From positions 1 through 64,000 of the forward strand of contig NZ_CALEMI010000050.1 of NCBI RefSeq assembly GCF_937910895.1: a DNA stretch of 64,000 nt, written 5' to 3'. The translations under genes and the position numbers were made by a program. This document shows positions 1 through 8,526 of this stretch, in pieces; position 1 is the first letter of the stretch, and each line of letters begins with the position of its first letter. Under the pieces are notes generated by a model. It worked only from the letters and a program-made list of their open reading frames with translations, was not told the origin of the DNA and made no database searches. The DNA is from an uncultured Dokdonia sp. GTDB taxonomy: Bacteria; Bacteroidota; Bacteroidia; Flavobacteriales; Flavobacteriaceae.

Positions 1-231
1 TTTGGCGGTAAGTAATGTGTAAAAATGAAACTCTTTTTCTAAAATTTCTTTTTGCTTTCGCGAAAGCGTTCTAAAAATGAAGATATCTCTGTAGAGTAAT
101 CGATCAAATCTATTGGCATACCAGTTTTCAAAAATTCTAAAAAAAATGTAAAGAACCCATAGCCCTAATGCTCCTAACACATAAGGAATTAACCAATCAT
201 ACTCATAGACATATCCTTGAATTAGTAGCAT
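1..231 (-). CDS. M90/MtfA-like zinc peptidase, N-terminal fragment
   Basis: The gene is cut by the left edge; 77 codons are visible and stay open to base 1. A single membrane helix lies at about residues 13-31. A charged stretch follows, ending in LSRKQKEILEKEFHFY. That pattern (LSxxQKxxLExxFxFY) is what I associate with the start of the zinc-dependent peptidase (MtfA/M90) domain in Bacteroidota. The HExxH zinc site would lie outside the window, so the assignment is family resemblance only. A copy of the 14-bp palindrome is inside the coding region and supplies the residues LSRK. It follows the gene ending at 258 on the same strand by 26 nt and is probably the last gene of that transcription unit. 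Confidence 0.6.
   Translation of the reverse strand, partial: MLLIQGYVYEYDWLIPYVLGALGLWVLYIFFRIFENWYANRFDRLLYRDIFIFRTLSRKQKEILEKEFHFYTLLTAK
54..67. repeat. 14-bp palindrome GCTTTCGCGAAAGC, copy 1
   Basis: Perfect copy inside the M90-like peptidase gene, read there as LSRK. Confidence 0.9.
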
Positions 232-257
232 AGCATAACAACGTAAAAAAACGTTTT

Positions 258-791
258 CTATTTCTTTGAGCTGTCCCCTTTAAAGTTTTGACTTGTATTT
301 TTAAAGAGTACGTTAAATGTTGTTAGACTTCCATAAATCCTAGTAAGGTATTGCTGTAAATCTATTTTATCTTGATCATCTAATGTTTTACTGGCATTAA
401 TTTTTTGTTCCATCACCCTTACACGATCACGTACCATCACTATTTTATGAAAAAAAGTATCAATAGGAATGTCTTTAGAACTGAGATTTGAATCTTTAGG
501 ATTCAACGTGATGGTGCCTCCTTTCCACTTATCTGCTATGGGAACGACTTCAGAGATATCACTATAACGCTTCAGTAAATTTTTTAAACTTTTTTCTACC
601 TCATACAAGCTTACTGTATCTACTTCATCTTCGACTGCTTCAATAACATCAAATGTATCATCTATGGTAATGGTTTCTAAACCATCTTTTATAAATGTAA
701 CCCAGTATAATTCTGAAGTTACATTTGTCACTACGCCAACACCATGCGTTGGGTGATCTATACGAGATCCTATTCCTAAAATATGTTGCAT
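258..791 (-). CDS. Small protein with N-terminal CarD/Tudor-like SH3 fold, unknown function
   Basis: A 177-residue soluble protein without signal peptide. Residues about 5-45 (GIGSRIDHPTHGVGVVTNV, then a strand-rich stretch with YWVTF) look like the SH3-type barrel of CarD/UvrD-C/Tudor proteins, in which a GxxVxHxxxGxGxV pattern opens the fold. The rest is charged and mostly helical, with conserved-looking segments around TFFHKIVMVRDRVRVMEQKI. The ATG abuts the stop codon of the upstream O-antigen-ligase-like gene with no gap, so the two are probably translationally coupled. I do not know a function; nucleic-acid or protein binding through the SH3-like module is a guess. Confidence 0.65.
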   Translation of the reverse strand: MQHILGIGSRIDHPTHGVGVVTNVTSELYWVTFIKDGLETITIDDTFDVIEAVEDEVDTVSLYEVEKSLKNLLKRYSDISEVVPIADKWKGGTITLNPKDSNLSSKDIPIDTFFHKIVMVRDRVRVMEQKINASKTLDDQDKIDLQQYLTRIYGSLTTFNVLFKNTSQNFKGDSSKK

Positions 792-3176
792 TTATTCAAA
801 TTTACTATCACTTAATTTTAACGCTAGCTTATACCCTAATTCTTTACTTCGGGTGTAATCTATCGCTGCTTTATCTTTTTTCCCTAGCCTTTCATAAGCA
901 AGACCTCTATTGTATTCAGCACGCCCATCTTTATATTTTTTAGAATCTATTACCTTTGTAAGATGCTCAATAGTAGCGTTGTATTGTTTTAATTTTATTT
1001 CTATAATCCCTAGATTCAATAAGGTTGGATTATTAGAAGGTGTCACTTCTAGGATCTTTAAAAACTCCTCTTTGGCTTCTGCATATTTTTTTTGTTCTAT
1101 AAATTCAAATGCTTTTGCATACCAACCCTTTATATCTGTAGCGCTATTTTTTACAGTATATTTTTCTCTGTAAGCAATTAATGTCTCATCGTCTGGATTT
1201 TTTTCCAATGCCTCATCAATGACTGCAATAGCGCCATCTGTATCATTATAGAAGTCCATAATACGTTTACTCTTAAGTTGCCATTGACTAATGTCTTCAG
1301 GATTGCGTTTTAAAAAGGTATCGATCGTATTAAAATAACTTATAGTATCCCCTTTAGCTCTATATGCATTTAGTAAGATTATATAATTATTTTTTATGGC
1401 TGGATACTTTTCAAAACCTTGTTTTGCGTAAAAGATAGCACTGTCGTTATTTATCTTACGTTGCCCATAGATAATCCCTTTTAGCATTTTTGATTCATAG
1501 TGGTTAGGAGCTTCTTCTATTGCTTTATCAAGATGATACAATGCTTTATCAAGTCTACCTTCACTCATAGCATACATACCTTTTACGTGCTCATTAGGTC
1601 TTCCTACTCCTGCAATACTAAAAAAGCCTGAAAGGTCTTGTACAATTTTATCATACGACATGACGTATGTATCTTTCATTAGGTTTTTACCAGTAGTGTC
1701 GGCAAGCACATAATTTTGTGTTACATACGATGTGTATTTTATATAAGTAATAACAGATGCACTTAAAGCAAAAATGGCTACTACCATAAGTATAGGCATT
1801 CCTATAATGACATTCTTAGCATCTTCTTTTTTATAATTAGTATAAAAGAAAGCTAAAATTAAAGAAGCAAGTACCACAAAATGTCCTTGGATAGGAGTCC
1901 TCTCCAGAGGAAAGTTAATTAAAGCATCAAATCCGTAGGCTAAGAGTGACAACGTAATAACAGTATAAATCCATCGATCCTCGTGATTTTGATGTATGAA
2001 AAATAATTTTAAAATAGAAAATATAAGAATTATAAACATAAACAAATAGGCTATAAAACCTACAATTCCTACTTCTGCAAGCACTTGCAGAAAATCATTA
2101 TGTACTCGTAATGGGTATATAAATTTATCAATCTTTGAATTGGCAAAATATTTATCCTTATTAGAAAGTTTCCAATTTCCTATTCCTACTCCAAGAATAG
2201 GATGAGATGTAAAATCATCAAAAGCCATTTCATAATATATACCACGACCACTATCATAACTCACAAATCCTCTTTGATCTCCAGAAGATTTCTTCTTTTT
2301 TATATCAGAATCTAATGATGGAGCAAATAGTAATTCATTAAATGTATTTGCTCTTGACGCCTCAATTCTATTAATATTTGTAGCAAAAAGATAAGATACG
2401 AGTAACACTCCCAAAAAAGGAAGTAATACCGTTTTTAAAGAAACTCCTATTGTTTTCTTGCGAGCACTATCTATGATGAGATATCCTAGAAAAATAATTA
2501 CATAAAAAATAGCACTTAAAACAGCTGTTCTCGCTCCTATAAAAAGTAATGCAGAAATACCCAAAAGTAAACTAACAATACTAACTATTTTCCATTTACC
2601 AATATGCTTTATAAGCCCCCATAATAAAAAAGGAATTTGAATTGCTAAAGTTGCAGCGGTTGCATTCTGAGTTCCATAAGTCCCTAATGCAGTTTCTTTT
2701 AATAATGTTGCATTTCTATAGATATCACTATCTATAAATACCCAAATCACTTGAATAGCAATATAAATCACAAGAATGTGAGACACCTTCACTATATATT
2801 CAAATAACGCTTTAGGAGCTATCTTTAAAATCAAAAATAAATTCATAACGGCAATAAGTGTAATAGCAATTCTAGCAAGATCCTTAACTCCTTCAGAAAT
2901 ATTAAGCGCTCCATAAATAGAAATCCCTGCTACAAAAAAGAAGGCAATATAACTTCCAAAAAATAAGTATACCTGGCGTTGTCTTTTAAAGACTGTGATT
3001 TTTTCTCTATTTGCATAGATATAAAAAAGGCTCAGTAAATTAATCACAGAAAAGTAAAACCATTGAGAACCAATAGGGTCAACAGATTCAAATCTAGGAA
3101 TAACTCCTATAATAAGATACAATAGTAGTACTACTTTTGGAATGAAAAGATCTAATGTTACTTCACTTTTTCCCAC
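792..3176 (-). CDS. O-antigen ligase-family membrane protein with C-terminal TPR repeats
   Basis: A 794-residue protein with about ten to twelve hydrophobic helices over residues 8-470 and a tetratricopeptide-rich C-terminal half (about 540-790, e.g. ALYHLDKAIEEAPNHYESK and PTLLNLGIIEIKLKQYNATI). The long periplasmic loop contains GVGIGNW and, about 30 residues later, HNDFLQVLAEVG. That is the HNxxLxxxxExG signature of the Wzy_C/O-antigen ligase/polymerase superfamily. The likely job is transfer or polymerisation of lipid-linked glycans, with the TPRs as a periplasmic partner-binding platform. The start is GTG; no in-frame ATG lies upstream. It is the first gene of a minus-strand unit with the next two genes. 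Confidence 0.8.
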   Translation of the reverse strand: MGKSEVTLDLFIPKVVLLLYLIIGVIPRFESVDPIGSQWFYFSVINLLSLFYIYANREKITVFKRQRQVYLFFGSYIAFFFVAGISIYGALNISEGVKDLARIAITLIAVMNLFLILKIAPKALFEYIVKVSHILVIYIAIQVIWVFIDSDIYRNATLLKETALGTYGTQNATAATLAIQIPFLLWGLIKHIGKWKIVSIVSLLLGISALLFIGARTAVLSAIFYVIIFLGYLIIDSARKKTIGVSLKTVLLPFLGVLLVSYLFATNINRIEASRANTFNELLFAPSLDSDIKKKKSSGDQRGFVSYDSGRGIYYEMAFDDFTSHPILGVGIGNWKLSNKDKYFANSKIDKFIYPLRVHNDFLQVLAEVGIVGFIAYLFMFIILIFSILKLFFIHQNHEDRWIYTVITLSLLAYGFDALINFPLERTPIQGHFVVLASLILAFFYTNYKKEDAKNVIIGMPILMVVAIFALSASVITYIKYTSYVTQNYVLADTTGKNLMKDTYVMSYDKIVQDLSGFFSIAGVGRPNEHVKGMYAMSEGRLDKALYHLDKAIEEAPNHYESKMLKGIIYGQRKINNDSAIFYAKQGFEKYPAIKNNYIILLNAYRAKGDTISYFNTIDTFLKRNPEDISQWQLKSKRIMDFYNDTDGAIAVIDEALEKNPDDETLIAYREKYTVKNSATDIKGWYAKAFEFIEQKKYAEAKEEFLKILEVTPSNNPTLLNLGIIEIKLKQYNATIEHLTKVIDSKKYKDGRAEYNRGLAYERLGKKDKAAIDYTRSKELGYKLALKLSDSKFE

Positions 3177-3357
3177 AATAATATGTTTTTGATAGCGAAC
3201 TAAATTAGGTCTTTTCTTTTAAAAAAGAAACTTAAAATACAAGTAAGAATTATAGTATAGTTTTTTTGTTAAGAAAATTTTAACACTCTTGCCGAAACCG
3301 CTCCTTGCACATCTTCGTAAGTGTCGGTGTAAAACAATTTTAAAAACAACTATTATT

Positions 3358-4035
3358 ATGAAAAAAACAAGTTTATTAGCGATCGGTGTTTGCCTTGCAC
3401 TAGTGATTACAGGCGTACTCGTTGCTGCAGATCACCTTGATGCGCCCGATGTTGCAGGCACTACTGCAGACATTACCGATTTTTATGCCTTTGAAGGCGC
3501 TACAGCAGACAACACTGTTTTTGTAGCCAACGTACAAGGATTACTCCCTCCAGGAAGTAGTGCACAATTTGATGAGAATGTTCTTGTAGAGATTAACATT
3601 GACACCAATGGAGATCTTGTAGAAGATTTAATTATTCAAGCTATTCCAAGAGATGGAGTTATGTATTTCTTTGGTCCTTATGCTCCTACTGCAACAGGAC
3701 TTAATAGTACTATTGATGCAAACACTTCACTTACTGGACAAGTAGATATCTCTGCAGGAGGTACTGCGACTACAGCAACAGCCAATGGTATTTCTTACTT
3801 TGCTGGATTACGTGAAGACCCATTCTTCTTTGATTTTAACCAATTTAATGCTGTTATAGGCGGTATGGCTCCCAATGGATTTAACGTTCCTGGAAATGAT
3901 GACTTTGATGGAACAAACGTTTTATCTATCGTTGTTGAAGTGCCAAACATCCTTTTAGGAGGTACATTCCCACATCCAGCAGGAACAGGTGTCGAAGTAT
4001 TTAACACGTGGGTAGAAGCTAAAAGAAAACAATAA
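3358..4035 (+). CDS. DUF4331 family exported protein
   Basis: A 225-residue protein beginning with a signal peptide (MKKTSLLAIGVCLALV, cleavage near VAADHLDAPD). The HLDAP motif just after cleavage, the repeated FxxD/TDFYAFE segment, and the late GDDDFDGTNVLSIVVEVP stretch are typical of DUF4331. Length is at the short end for the family, as usual in Flavobacteriaceae. The ATG at 3358 is chosen because an upstream in-frame ATG (3289) would put charged residues before the signal peptide. It is followed 23 nt later by a lipoprotein with related composition, and the pair probably works together at the cell surface. The biochemical role is unknown. Confidence 0.75.
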   Translation: MKKTSLLAIGVCLALVITGVLVAADHLDAPDVAGTTADITDFYAFEGATADNTVFVANVQGLLPPGSSAQFDENVLVEINIDTNGDLVEDLIIQAIPRDGVMYFFGPYAPTATGLNSTIDANTSLTGQVDISAGGTATTATANGISYFAGLREDPFFFDFNQFNAVIGGMAPNGFNVPGNDDFDGTNVLSIVVEVPNILLGGTFPHPAGTGVEVFNTWVEAKRKQ

Positions 4036-4058
4036 ACCATCTTATAAAAAAACATATT

Positions 4059-4682
4059 ATGAAACATACTAATTTTAAAATACTATTCGTCTTACTAACT
4101 ATGATTGGATTCATGAGTTGTGGTAATGATGATGATGCTGTGGTAATCACAACAGATGATGACGGAGGAATGATTGCCGTTGATTTTACAGGAACATTTG
4201 CACAAGAAGATCAAATGGGACGTCCAGGTATCAATACCGTATTAAGTCCAGACAATACAACAGAAAATGCCTTTAACGTAACGATTCCTTCAGCACAAGG
4301 AGCTGCATTTCAGCCTATATTTTTACAACGTGCTGTAGATTTACACGCAGCCTTTGGCGTAGAATATGAAACTAATATTTTAGGGCTAGATGCTACTACA
4401 TTGACTACAATTCTAGCGTCAGATGTACTACAAGTAGCACCTGATAATCCTACTTCATATTTTGATGGTACAAATATATTAACAGGTCGTACGCTTACAG
4501 ATGATGTAATAGACATTTCTTTAATCCTGTTTTTTGGAGGACAAAATGGAGATCGTTTTAATGGACAAGATTTAGATGGTGATGGTACCCCTGACCTACC
4601 TATTTTAGTAACCGATGGTGTAAGTGCTGCTGGAGAAACTCCTTCTAGCTCATTCCCATACTTAGAAAATCCGCATAATTAA
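4059..4682 (+). CDS. DUF4331-like lipoprotein
   Basis: A 207-residue protein with a lipoprotein signal peptide (FMSC, Cys at about 21). An acidic GNDDDAVVITTDDD linker follows, which resembles the lipoprotein export signal of Bacteroidota and suggests surface display. The mature part includes QMGRPGINTVL and an acidic Asp-rich loop (GDRFNGQDLDGDGTPD) that looks calcium-binding. NxxL(T)GRTLTDDVID is the segment usual in the C-terminal half of DUF4331 proteins. It is co-directional with the preceding DUF4331 gene and is followed by a strong hairpin, so the two genes form a unit. Role unknown. Confidence 0.75.
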   Translation: MKHTNFKILFVLLTMIGFMSCGNDDDAVVITTDDDGGMIAVDFTGTFAQEDQMGRPGINTVLSPDNTTENAFNVTIPSAQGAAFQPIFLQRAVDLHAAFGVEYETNILGLDATTLTTILASDVLQVAPDNPTSYFDGTNILTGRTLTDDVIDISLILFFGGQNGDRFNGQDLDGDGTPDLPILVTDGVSAAGETPSSSFPYLENPHN

Positions 4683-4695
4683 TAGCCCCAACTCT

Positions 4696-4726
4696 AAAGG
4701 AGTTTGCCGAAAAAGCAAACTCCTTT
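4696..4726 (+). terminator. Rho-independent terminator or attenuator after the DUF4331 pair
   Basis: A perfect 12-bp stem (AAAGGAGTTTGC / GCAAACTCCTTT) with a 7-nt loop is followed by a short T run. It lies between the lipoprotein gene and the TPR gene, so it may reduce rather than end transcription into 4772. Confidence 0.8.
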
Positions 4727-4771
4727 TTAAAATAATACCGCATACACAAACAACATCAAAAAAAACACAAA

Positions 4772-6049
4772 ATGAAATCAATATACCTAGTAATATGTCT
4801 GTGTTTTCTATTTGCGTGTCAAGAAAAACAAATTACAGATTCAGAAGATTACAACATCTATTTAGTAAACCAAGACACACCAAGCAAAGACCTAACCACA
4901 CAACACCTACAGTTCTGGAATACAAGAATCAAAGAAGATAGTATCCAAATCATTGCCTTAGGAAAAAGTGCCCAAGAATACACTGCACTCTTTGAAACCA
5001 AAGGCACTATCGAATCTCTTAAAAATGCAGAAATAGCCTTACAAAAAGCAGCAGATAACGCTTACATTGGCAAAGACACGTATCTAAGAGCATTGGCAAA
5101 AAATCTCATCTCCCAACATAGATTTAAAGATGCTTTACACGCTTTGGCGAAAGCTGAAAAATTCTTTCCAAACAAAAGAGCGACGCAACTCATGCAATTT
5201 GACGTTGCAATGGAATTAGGGGATTATGACAATGCAGAAGCCTATTTAAAATCAATCACTGATTTTTCTGACTTTAATTACCTTATCCGTCTTGCCAAAT
5301 GGAACGATTACAAAGGTGATCTCGATGCGACCATTCACTATATGGAGCAAGCCAAGACCATTGCAGAATACAGTAATAATGAAGCCCTAGAGTTATGGAC
5401 ATATACCAACATTGCTGATTATTACGGACATGCAGGACGTATCCAAGATGCTTACAAACACTACTTAAAATCACTCGCTATTGATCCTAATAACGCTTAC
5501 GCGAAAAAAGGGATCGCCTGGATTGCTTATTCACATGAGAAAAATCCAACAGAAGCTTTACGCATCCTAGATGCTATCCAAAAACAGCATCAAAGCCCAG
5601 ATTACTTCTTATTAAAAGCCGAAATAGCCGAATATCAAAATGATCCTATTTCACAGAAAGAATATATCACGGCGTATTTTGAAGCCATAAAAAATCCTGC
5701 CTATGGAGTGATGTACAATACCTATACGGCAGAAATTCTTCTTGGTAAGGAAGGCCGTTATGATGAAGCACTTGCAATTGCCCAACAAGAAGTAGAAAAC
5801 AGACCTACTCCACAGTCCTATGACTTACTGGCGTACGTTTACCAACAAAAAGGAGATTATAAAAAAGCCTTAGATATTGCAGAAAAGTATGTTGCAAATA
5901 AGACTTATGAGCCTGTAGCAAACTACCATCTTGCTGAAATTTACAAAGCCAACGGATTATATGATCGCGTAGCACCTATTAAAAAAGAACTACTAGACGC
6001 TAGTTATGAATTAGGCCCTGTGACTACTAGCGCTATAAAAAACCTATAA
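4772..6049 (+). CDS. TPR-repeat lipoprotein
   Basis: 425 residues with a lipoprotein signal (CLCFLFACQEK) and tetratricopeptide-type helical pairs over most of the chain, for example FKDALHALAKAEKFFPN, YLKSLAIDPNNAYAKKGIAW and YKKALDIAEKYVANK. TPR proteins with this lipobox commonly accompany DUF4331 genes in marine flavobacteria, and the context here supports the same set. It is probably an envelope scaffold for the DUF4331 proteins, which is inference. It may have its own promoter because a terminator-like hairpin precedes it. A strong terminator follows. Confidence 0.8.
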   Translation: MKSIYLVICLCFLFACQEKQITDSEDYNIYLVNQDTPSKDLTTQHLQFWNTRIKEDSIQIIALGKSAQEYTALFETKGTIESLKNAEIALQKAADNAYIGKDTYLRALAKNLISQHRFKDALHALAKAEKFFPNKRATQLMQFDVAMELGDYDNAEAYLKSITDFSDFNYLIRLAKWNDYKGDLDATIHYMEQAKTIAEYSNNEALELWTYTNIADYYGHAGRIQDAYKHYLKSLAIDPNNAYAKKGIAWIAYSHEKNPTEALRILDAIQKQHQSPDYFLLKAEIAEYQNDPISQKEYITAYFEAIKNPAYGVMYNTYTAEILLGKEGRYDEALAIAQQEVENRPTPQSYDLLAYVYQQKGDYKKALDIAEKYVANKTYEPVANYHLAEIYKANGLYDRVAPIKKELLDASYELGPVTTSAIKNL

Positions 6050-6106
6050 ACCTAAAAAAATAAAAAGCCATTATGGTGGAAGTTTGTTTTTTGACTTTGT
6101 TTGTTG

Positions 6107-6147
6107 AACGTCCTATTCTTGCTGGTTACTTGAATAGGGCGTTTTTT
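6107..6147 (+). terminator. Rho-independent terminator after the TPR lipoprotein gene
   Basis: AACGTCCTATTC pairs with GAATAGGGCGTT (one mismatch) around a 13-nt loop and is followed by seven T. It separates the plus-strand unit from the converging minus-strand gene. Confidence 0.8.
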
Positions 6148-6173
6148 TCATAAAACAATACGCTATTAATATG

Positions 6174-7166
6174 CTATAATACTCTTACAGGTCTCTTTCT
6201 TGGTGTTAATGTATTGCTTGAATAAAATTCATTTAAAACAACCTTATTATTAATTATTTGACCCGTTATTTTTACTTGATCTGATCCAAACTTCTTAACA
6301 CTATTTACGGAAAAACTTCCGTCCTTATTTAGTTTTCCTGCATAAGCAAGTAACCCATCAGTTCTGAAACCTAGTATACGTTTATCATATATATTTGTTG
6401 CATCAAGAAAAAGCAATAATTTGGTATAAAATGTAGTATCACCTATAAACTTAGCTTGTAAGACTCCTAGTAATTTAGAGTAGGATCTTTTTCTAGAAGA
6501 TACCTCTTCATTAATCAAAAGGGTATGCTCTTCAGAAGCACATTCATAACATATACATTCTTTTGAATATTTCATTCCATATACTTCAGATTGAGTTTTG
6601 ACACCTGACTTTTGATGTTCATATTTGATTTTCTGCCTCTTCCCTTGTTTAGTTTGAGGAATAGCTTCAAAATCAATTTTTAATCTATTTGGAAGTTGAT
6701 ATTTACTAGTGATTAGCAAAGTGCTCAACACCAACATTCTATCCATAGGAGATTCTTCTCGTAACTTAGTTAATAAAGGCAATGATTTTTTTGTTCCAAA
6801 TTTACCTAAGCCCTTGATAAGTTTATTTTTAAGATCATTTGGTTGATCTTTAATTTTCAATAATTTCAAATATACTAATTCCGCTTTATCATCATAAATA
6901 GTATTAAGACAACTAGCAGATAAAGTCCGTATGTATGTTGTCTCTTTAGGATCTAGAACGATCTTGTATAATTCTTCTCTCACCATATCAGGTACAATAG
7001 TAGAAAGAATTTGGATATTTTTTTTAAAATTAATTTTAGGATCCCTAGACCTTAAGGCATTAAAAAGCATTTTGATATCTGCTTTTGTTAGCTTTTGGAG
7101 TTTCTGCTTGGTGAGCTTATGTTTGTAGTCAAAAATCTGCTGTATATAATCTTTCATAATGTACAT
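6174..7166 (-). CDS. HEAT-like repeat protein of unknown function
   Basis: 330 residues (or 327 from a second ATG three codons in). There is no signal peptide. The first half is alpha-helical, with repeated units such as NIQILSTIVPDMVREEL and FGTKKSLPLLTKLREESP that resemble HEAT/ARM repeats. The second half is beta-rich, with a CxCxxC stretch (ECICYEC, near residue 201) that could bind a metal. It lies 16 nt after the metzincin gene and is probably in the same operon. The combination of protease, repeat protein and HEAT protein suggests a small accessory module. I do not recognise a named family. Confidence 0.55.
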   Translation of the reverse strand: MYIMKDYIQQIFDYKHKLTKQKLQKLTKADIKMLFNALRSRDPKINFKKNIQILSTIVPDMVREELYKIVLDPKETTYIRTLSASCLNTIYDDKAELVYLKLLKIKDQPNDLKNKLIKGLGKFGTKKSLPLLTKLREESPMDRMLVLSTLLITSKYQLPNRLKIDFEAIPQTKQGKRQKIKYEHQKSGVKTQSEVYGMKYSKECICYECASEEHTLLINEEVSSRKRSYSKLLGVLQAKFIGDTTFYTKLLLFLDATNIYDKRILGFRTDGLLAYAGKLNKDGSFSVNSVKKFGSDQVKITGQIINNKVVLNEFYSSNTLTPRKRPVRVL

Positions 7167-7182
7167 TTATTTATATGCAATT

Positions 7183-7860
7183 CTAAATAGTATTATCGCA
7201 CCCATTTTTTACAAAACAATGTGATTTCATAGTGTTTCCTTGCGAATTCAAAATAGCTGTGTTACTATTAGAACTACCATCTCCTCCTATAAAGTTATTA
7301 GGGTCTTCTATATGATTTAATCCAAGATAATGACCCATTTCATGAGCAAACCCATTTGCAGCATAATCATCATCTCCAGAATACAACTCTACGACAGAGC
7401 CTGTAAATCCTTTGCTATCTTTATCACAACTCCCATTAACGGCAGACCAACCATCTGTATCTGTCATTAATCTTACAACAAAAAGATCTAACCCATCATT
7501 TTGAACCGTCCAATCTGATGTTAACTCTCTTGCTTCCCCTTTACTATCAGTTACAGATAGATCCCCAGCCTCAGCTTCAGAAATCTGATACCACTCTATA
7601 CGACCAATGCCAAAATTTACATTAGAAAAAATCTCTCTTGTTACTTGTAGTGAATAACAAATTTGCCGTCTTGCACCAGAAAAATAATTTTCAGGAGCTA
7701 CCATAATCACATTTACATGATAATGTTTGTTTTCAAGAGCCTCAATTTGAGCTCTTAAAGAAATCTCTTTAGGAACTTCAGAATACCCGAATAAATCTCT
7801 CAAAACTGAGATTCCGTTTGATCTTCCTATACATGAAAAAGCGCTTCTAGTAGATAACAT
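7183..7860 (-). CDS. Metzincin-type zinc metallopeptidase
   Basis: 225 residues with HEMGHYLGLNH near residue 171, a complete HExxHxxGxxH metzincin zinc site. A downstream Met (NTMKSH) is in the right place for the Met-turn. The chain ends in two Cys residues (HCFVKNGC). No signal peptide is seen: the protein starts MLSTRSAFSCIG, so secretion would need another route, or the start is elsewhere. The gene sits between a repeat protein 14 nt upstream and a HEAT-like protein 16 nt downstream, all on the minus strand. The substrate cannot be told from the sequence. Confidence 0.75.
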   Translation of the reverse strand: MLSTRSAFSCIGRSNGISVLRDLFGYSEVPKEISLRAQIEALENKHYHVNVIMVAPENYFSGARRQICYSLQVTREIFSNVNFGIGRIEWYQISEAEAGDLSVTDSKGEARELTSDWTVQNDGLDLFVVRLMTDTDGWSAVNGSCDKDSKGFTGSVVELYSGDDDYAANGFAHEMGHYLGLNHIEDPNNFIGGDGSSNSNTAILNSQGNTMKSHCFVKNGCDNTI

Positions 7861-7874
7861 ACGTCTATTTTTAA

Positions 7875-8384
7875 TTATGAATTTGCTTCTAATACAGCAA
7901 CCTTATTTTCTAAGATGTTTAATCTACTAGCCATACTAGTAATCAAACTACGTATATCATCTCCTGCTACAATAAGCCTTTGCGGACAATTTACCTCTCC
8001 TCTAATGGTAACACCACCAGGATAATCGTTTGCCCAATTTAATGTCAATCCATCATCATAATCGTGTACCATCGCTCTTCTACTACCTCCCGTAGTTGTC
8101 CTACGTCCAGCGTTATCAAGATGTAAGTCATGATGATGTATTCTAAGATGAGTTCCTGAAAGTTTTGAAACTTTTACGTCTCCATTTAATGAAATTCCTC
8201 CAGGGTAGTCATTTGCCCAATTGAGTGTTAATCCATCCGTATAGTCATGTACAATCGCCCTTCTGTGAGGAGAACTATTTGCCCTTCTTGGAGTGTAATC
8301 CATTTTTAAATCTGCACCCGTAATTTTAAGACCAAAAGTCTCAACGACTACCTCATTATTGGTTGTAAATTTAATATCGCTCAT
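7875..8384 (-). CDS. Tandem-repeat protein with NDYPGG motifs and C-terminal coiled coil
   Basis: 169 residues from ATG 8384. An in-frame upstream start at 8429 would add a less likely 15-residue leader. Two copies of a unit of about 35 residues contain RRAxVHDY, DGLTLNWANDYPGG and a short beta strand. They are separated by a His-rich link (HLRIHHHDLHLD). The last 30 residues form a heptad coiled coil (MASRLNILENKVAVLEANS). This architecture of beta repeat plus coiled coil is typical of trimeric fibre-like proteins. No signal peptide. It is the first gene of a three-gene minus-strand set with the metzincin. Confidence 0.6.
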   Translation of the reverse strand: MSDIKFTTNNEVVVETFGLKITGADLKMDYTPRRANSSPHRRAIVHDYTDGLTLNWANDYPGGISLNGDVKVSKLSGTHLRIHHHDLHLDNAGRRTTTGGSRRAMVHDYDDGLTLNWANDYPGGVTIRGEVNCPQRLIVAGDDIRSLITSMASRLNILENKVAVLEANS

Positions 8385-8526
8385 GCTTATTATTTTTGAA
8401 TTAAATAAAATCTTAAAAATCTGATTCAAAGATAAATAGCACCTATAAGATACGAGGTTACATTTCCCCTATTTTCATAGAGTCTTTTACCTCATTTTTG
8501 AAAGGGTATTTTTGAAGAATTGTTGA

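Noticed and set aside
5141-5154. Further palindrome copy (GCTTTGGCGAAAGC)
   Set aside because: One mismatch at the centre and inside a normal TPR helix (ALAKAEK); it may be chance or a decayed copy, so it is not counted. The similar TTTCGCGCAAGCGAAA in deoC (near 42192) was also not counted.
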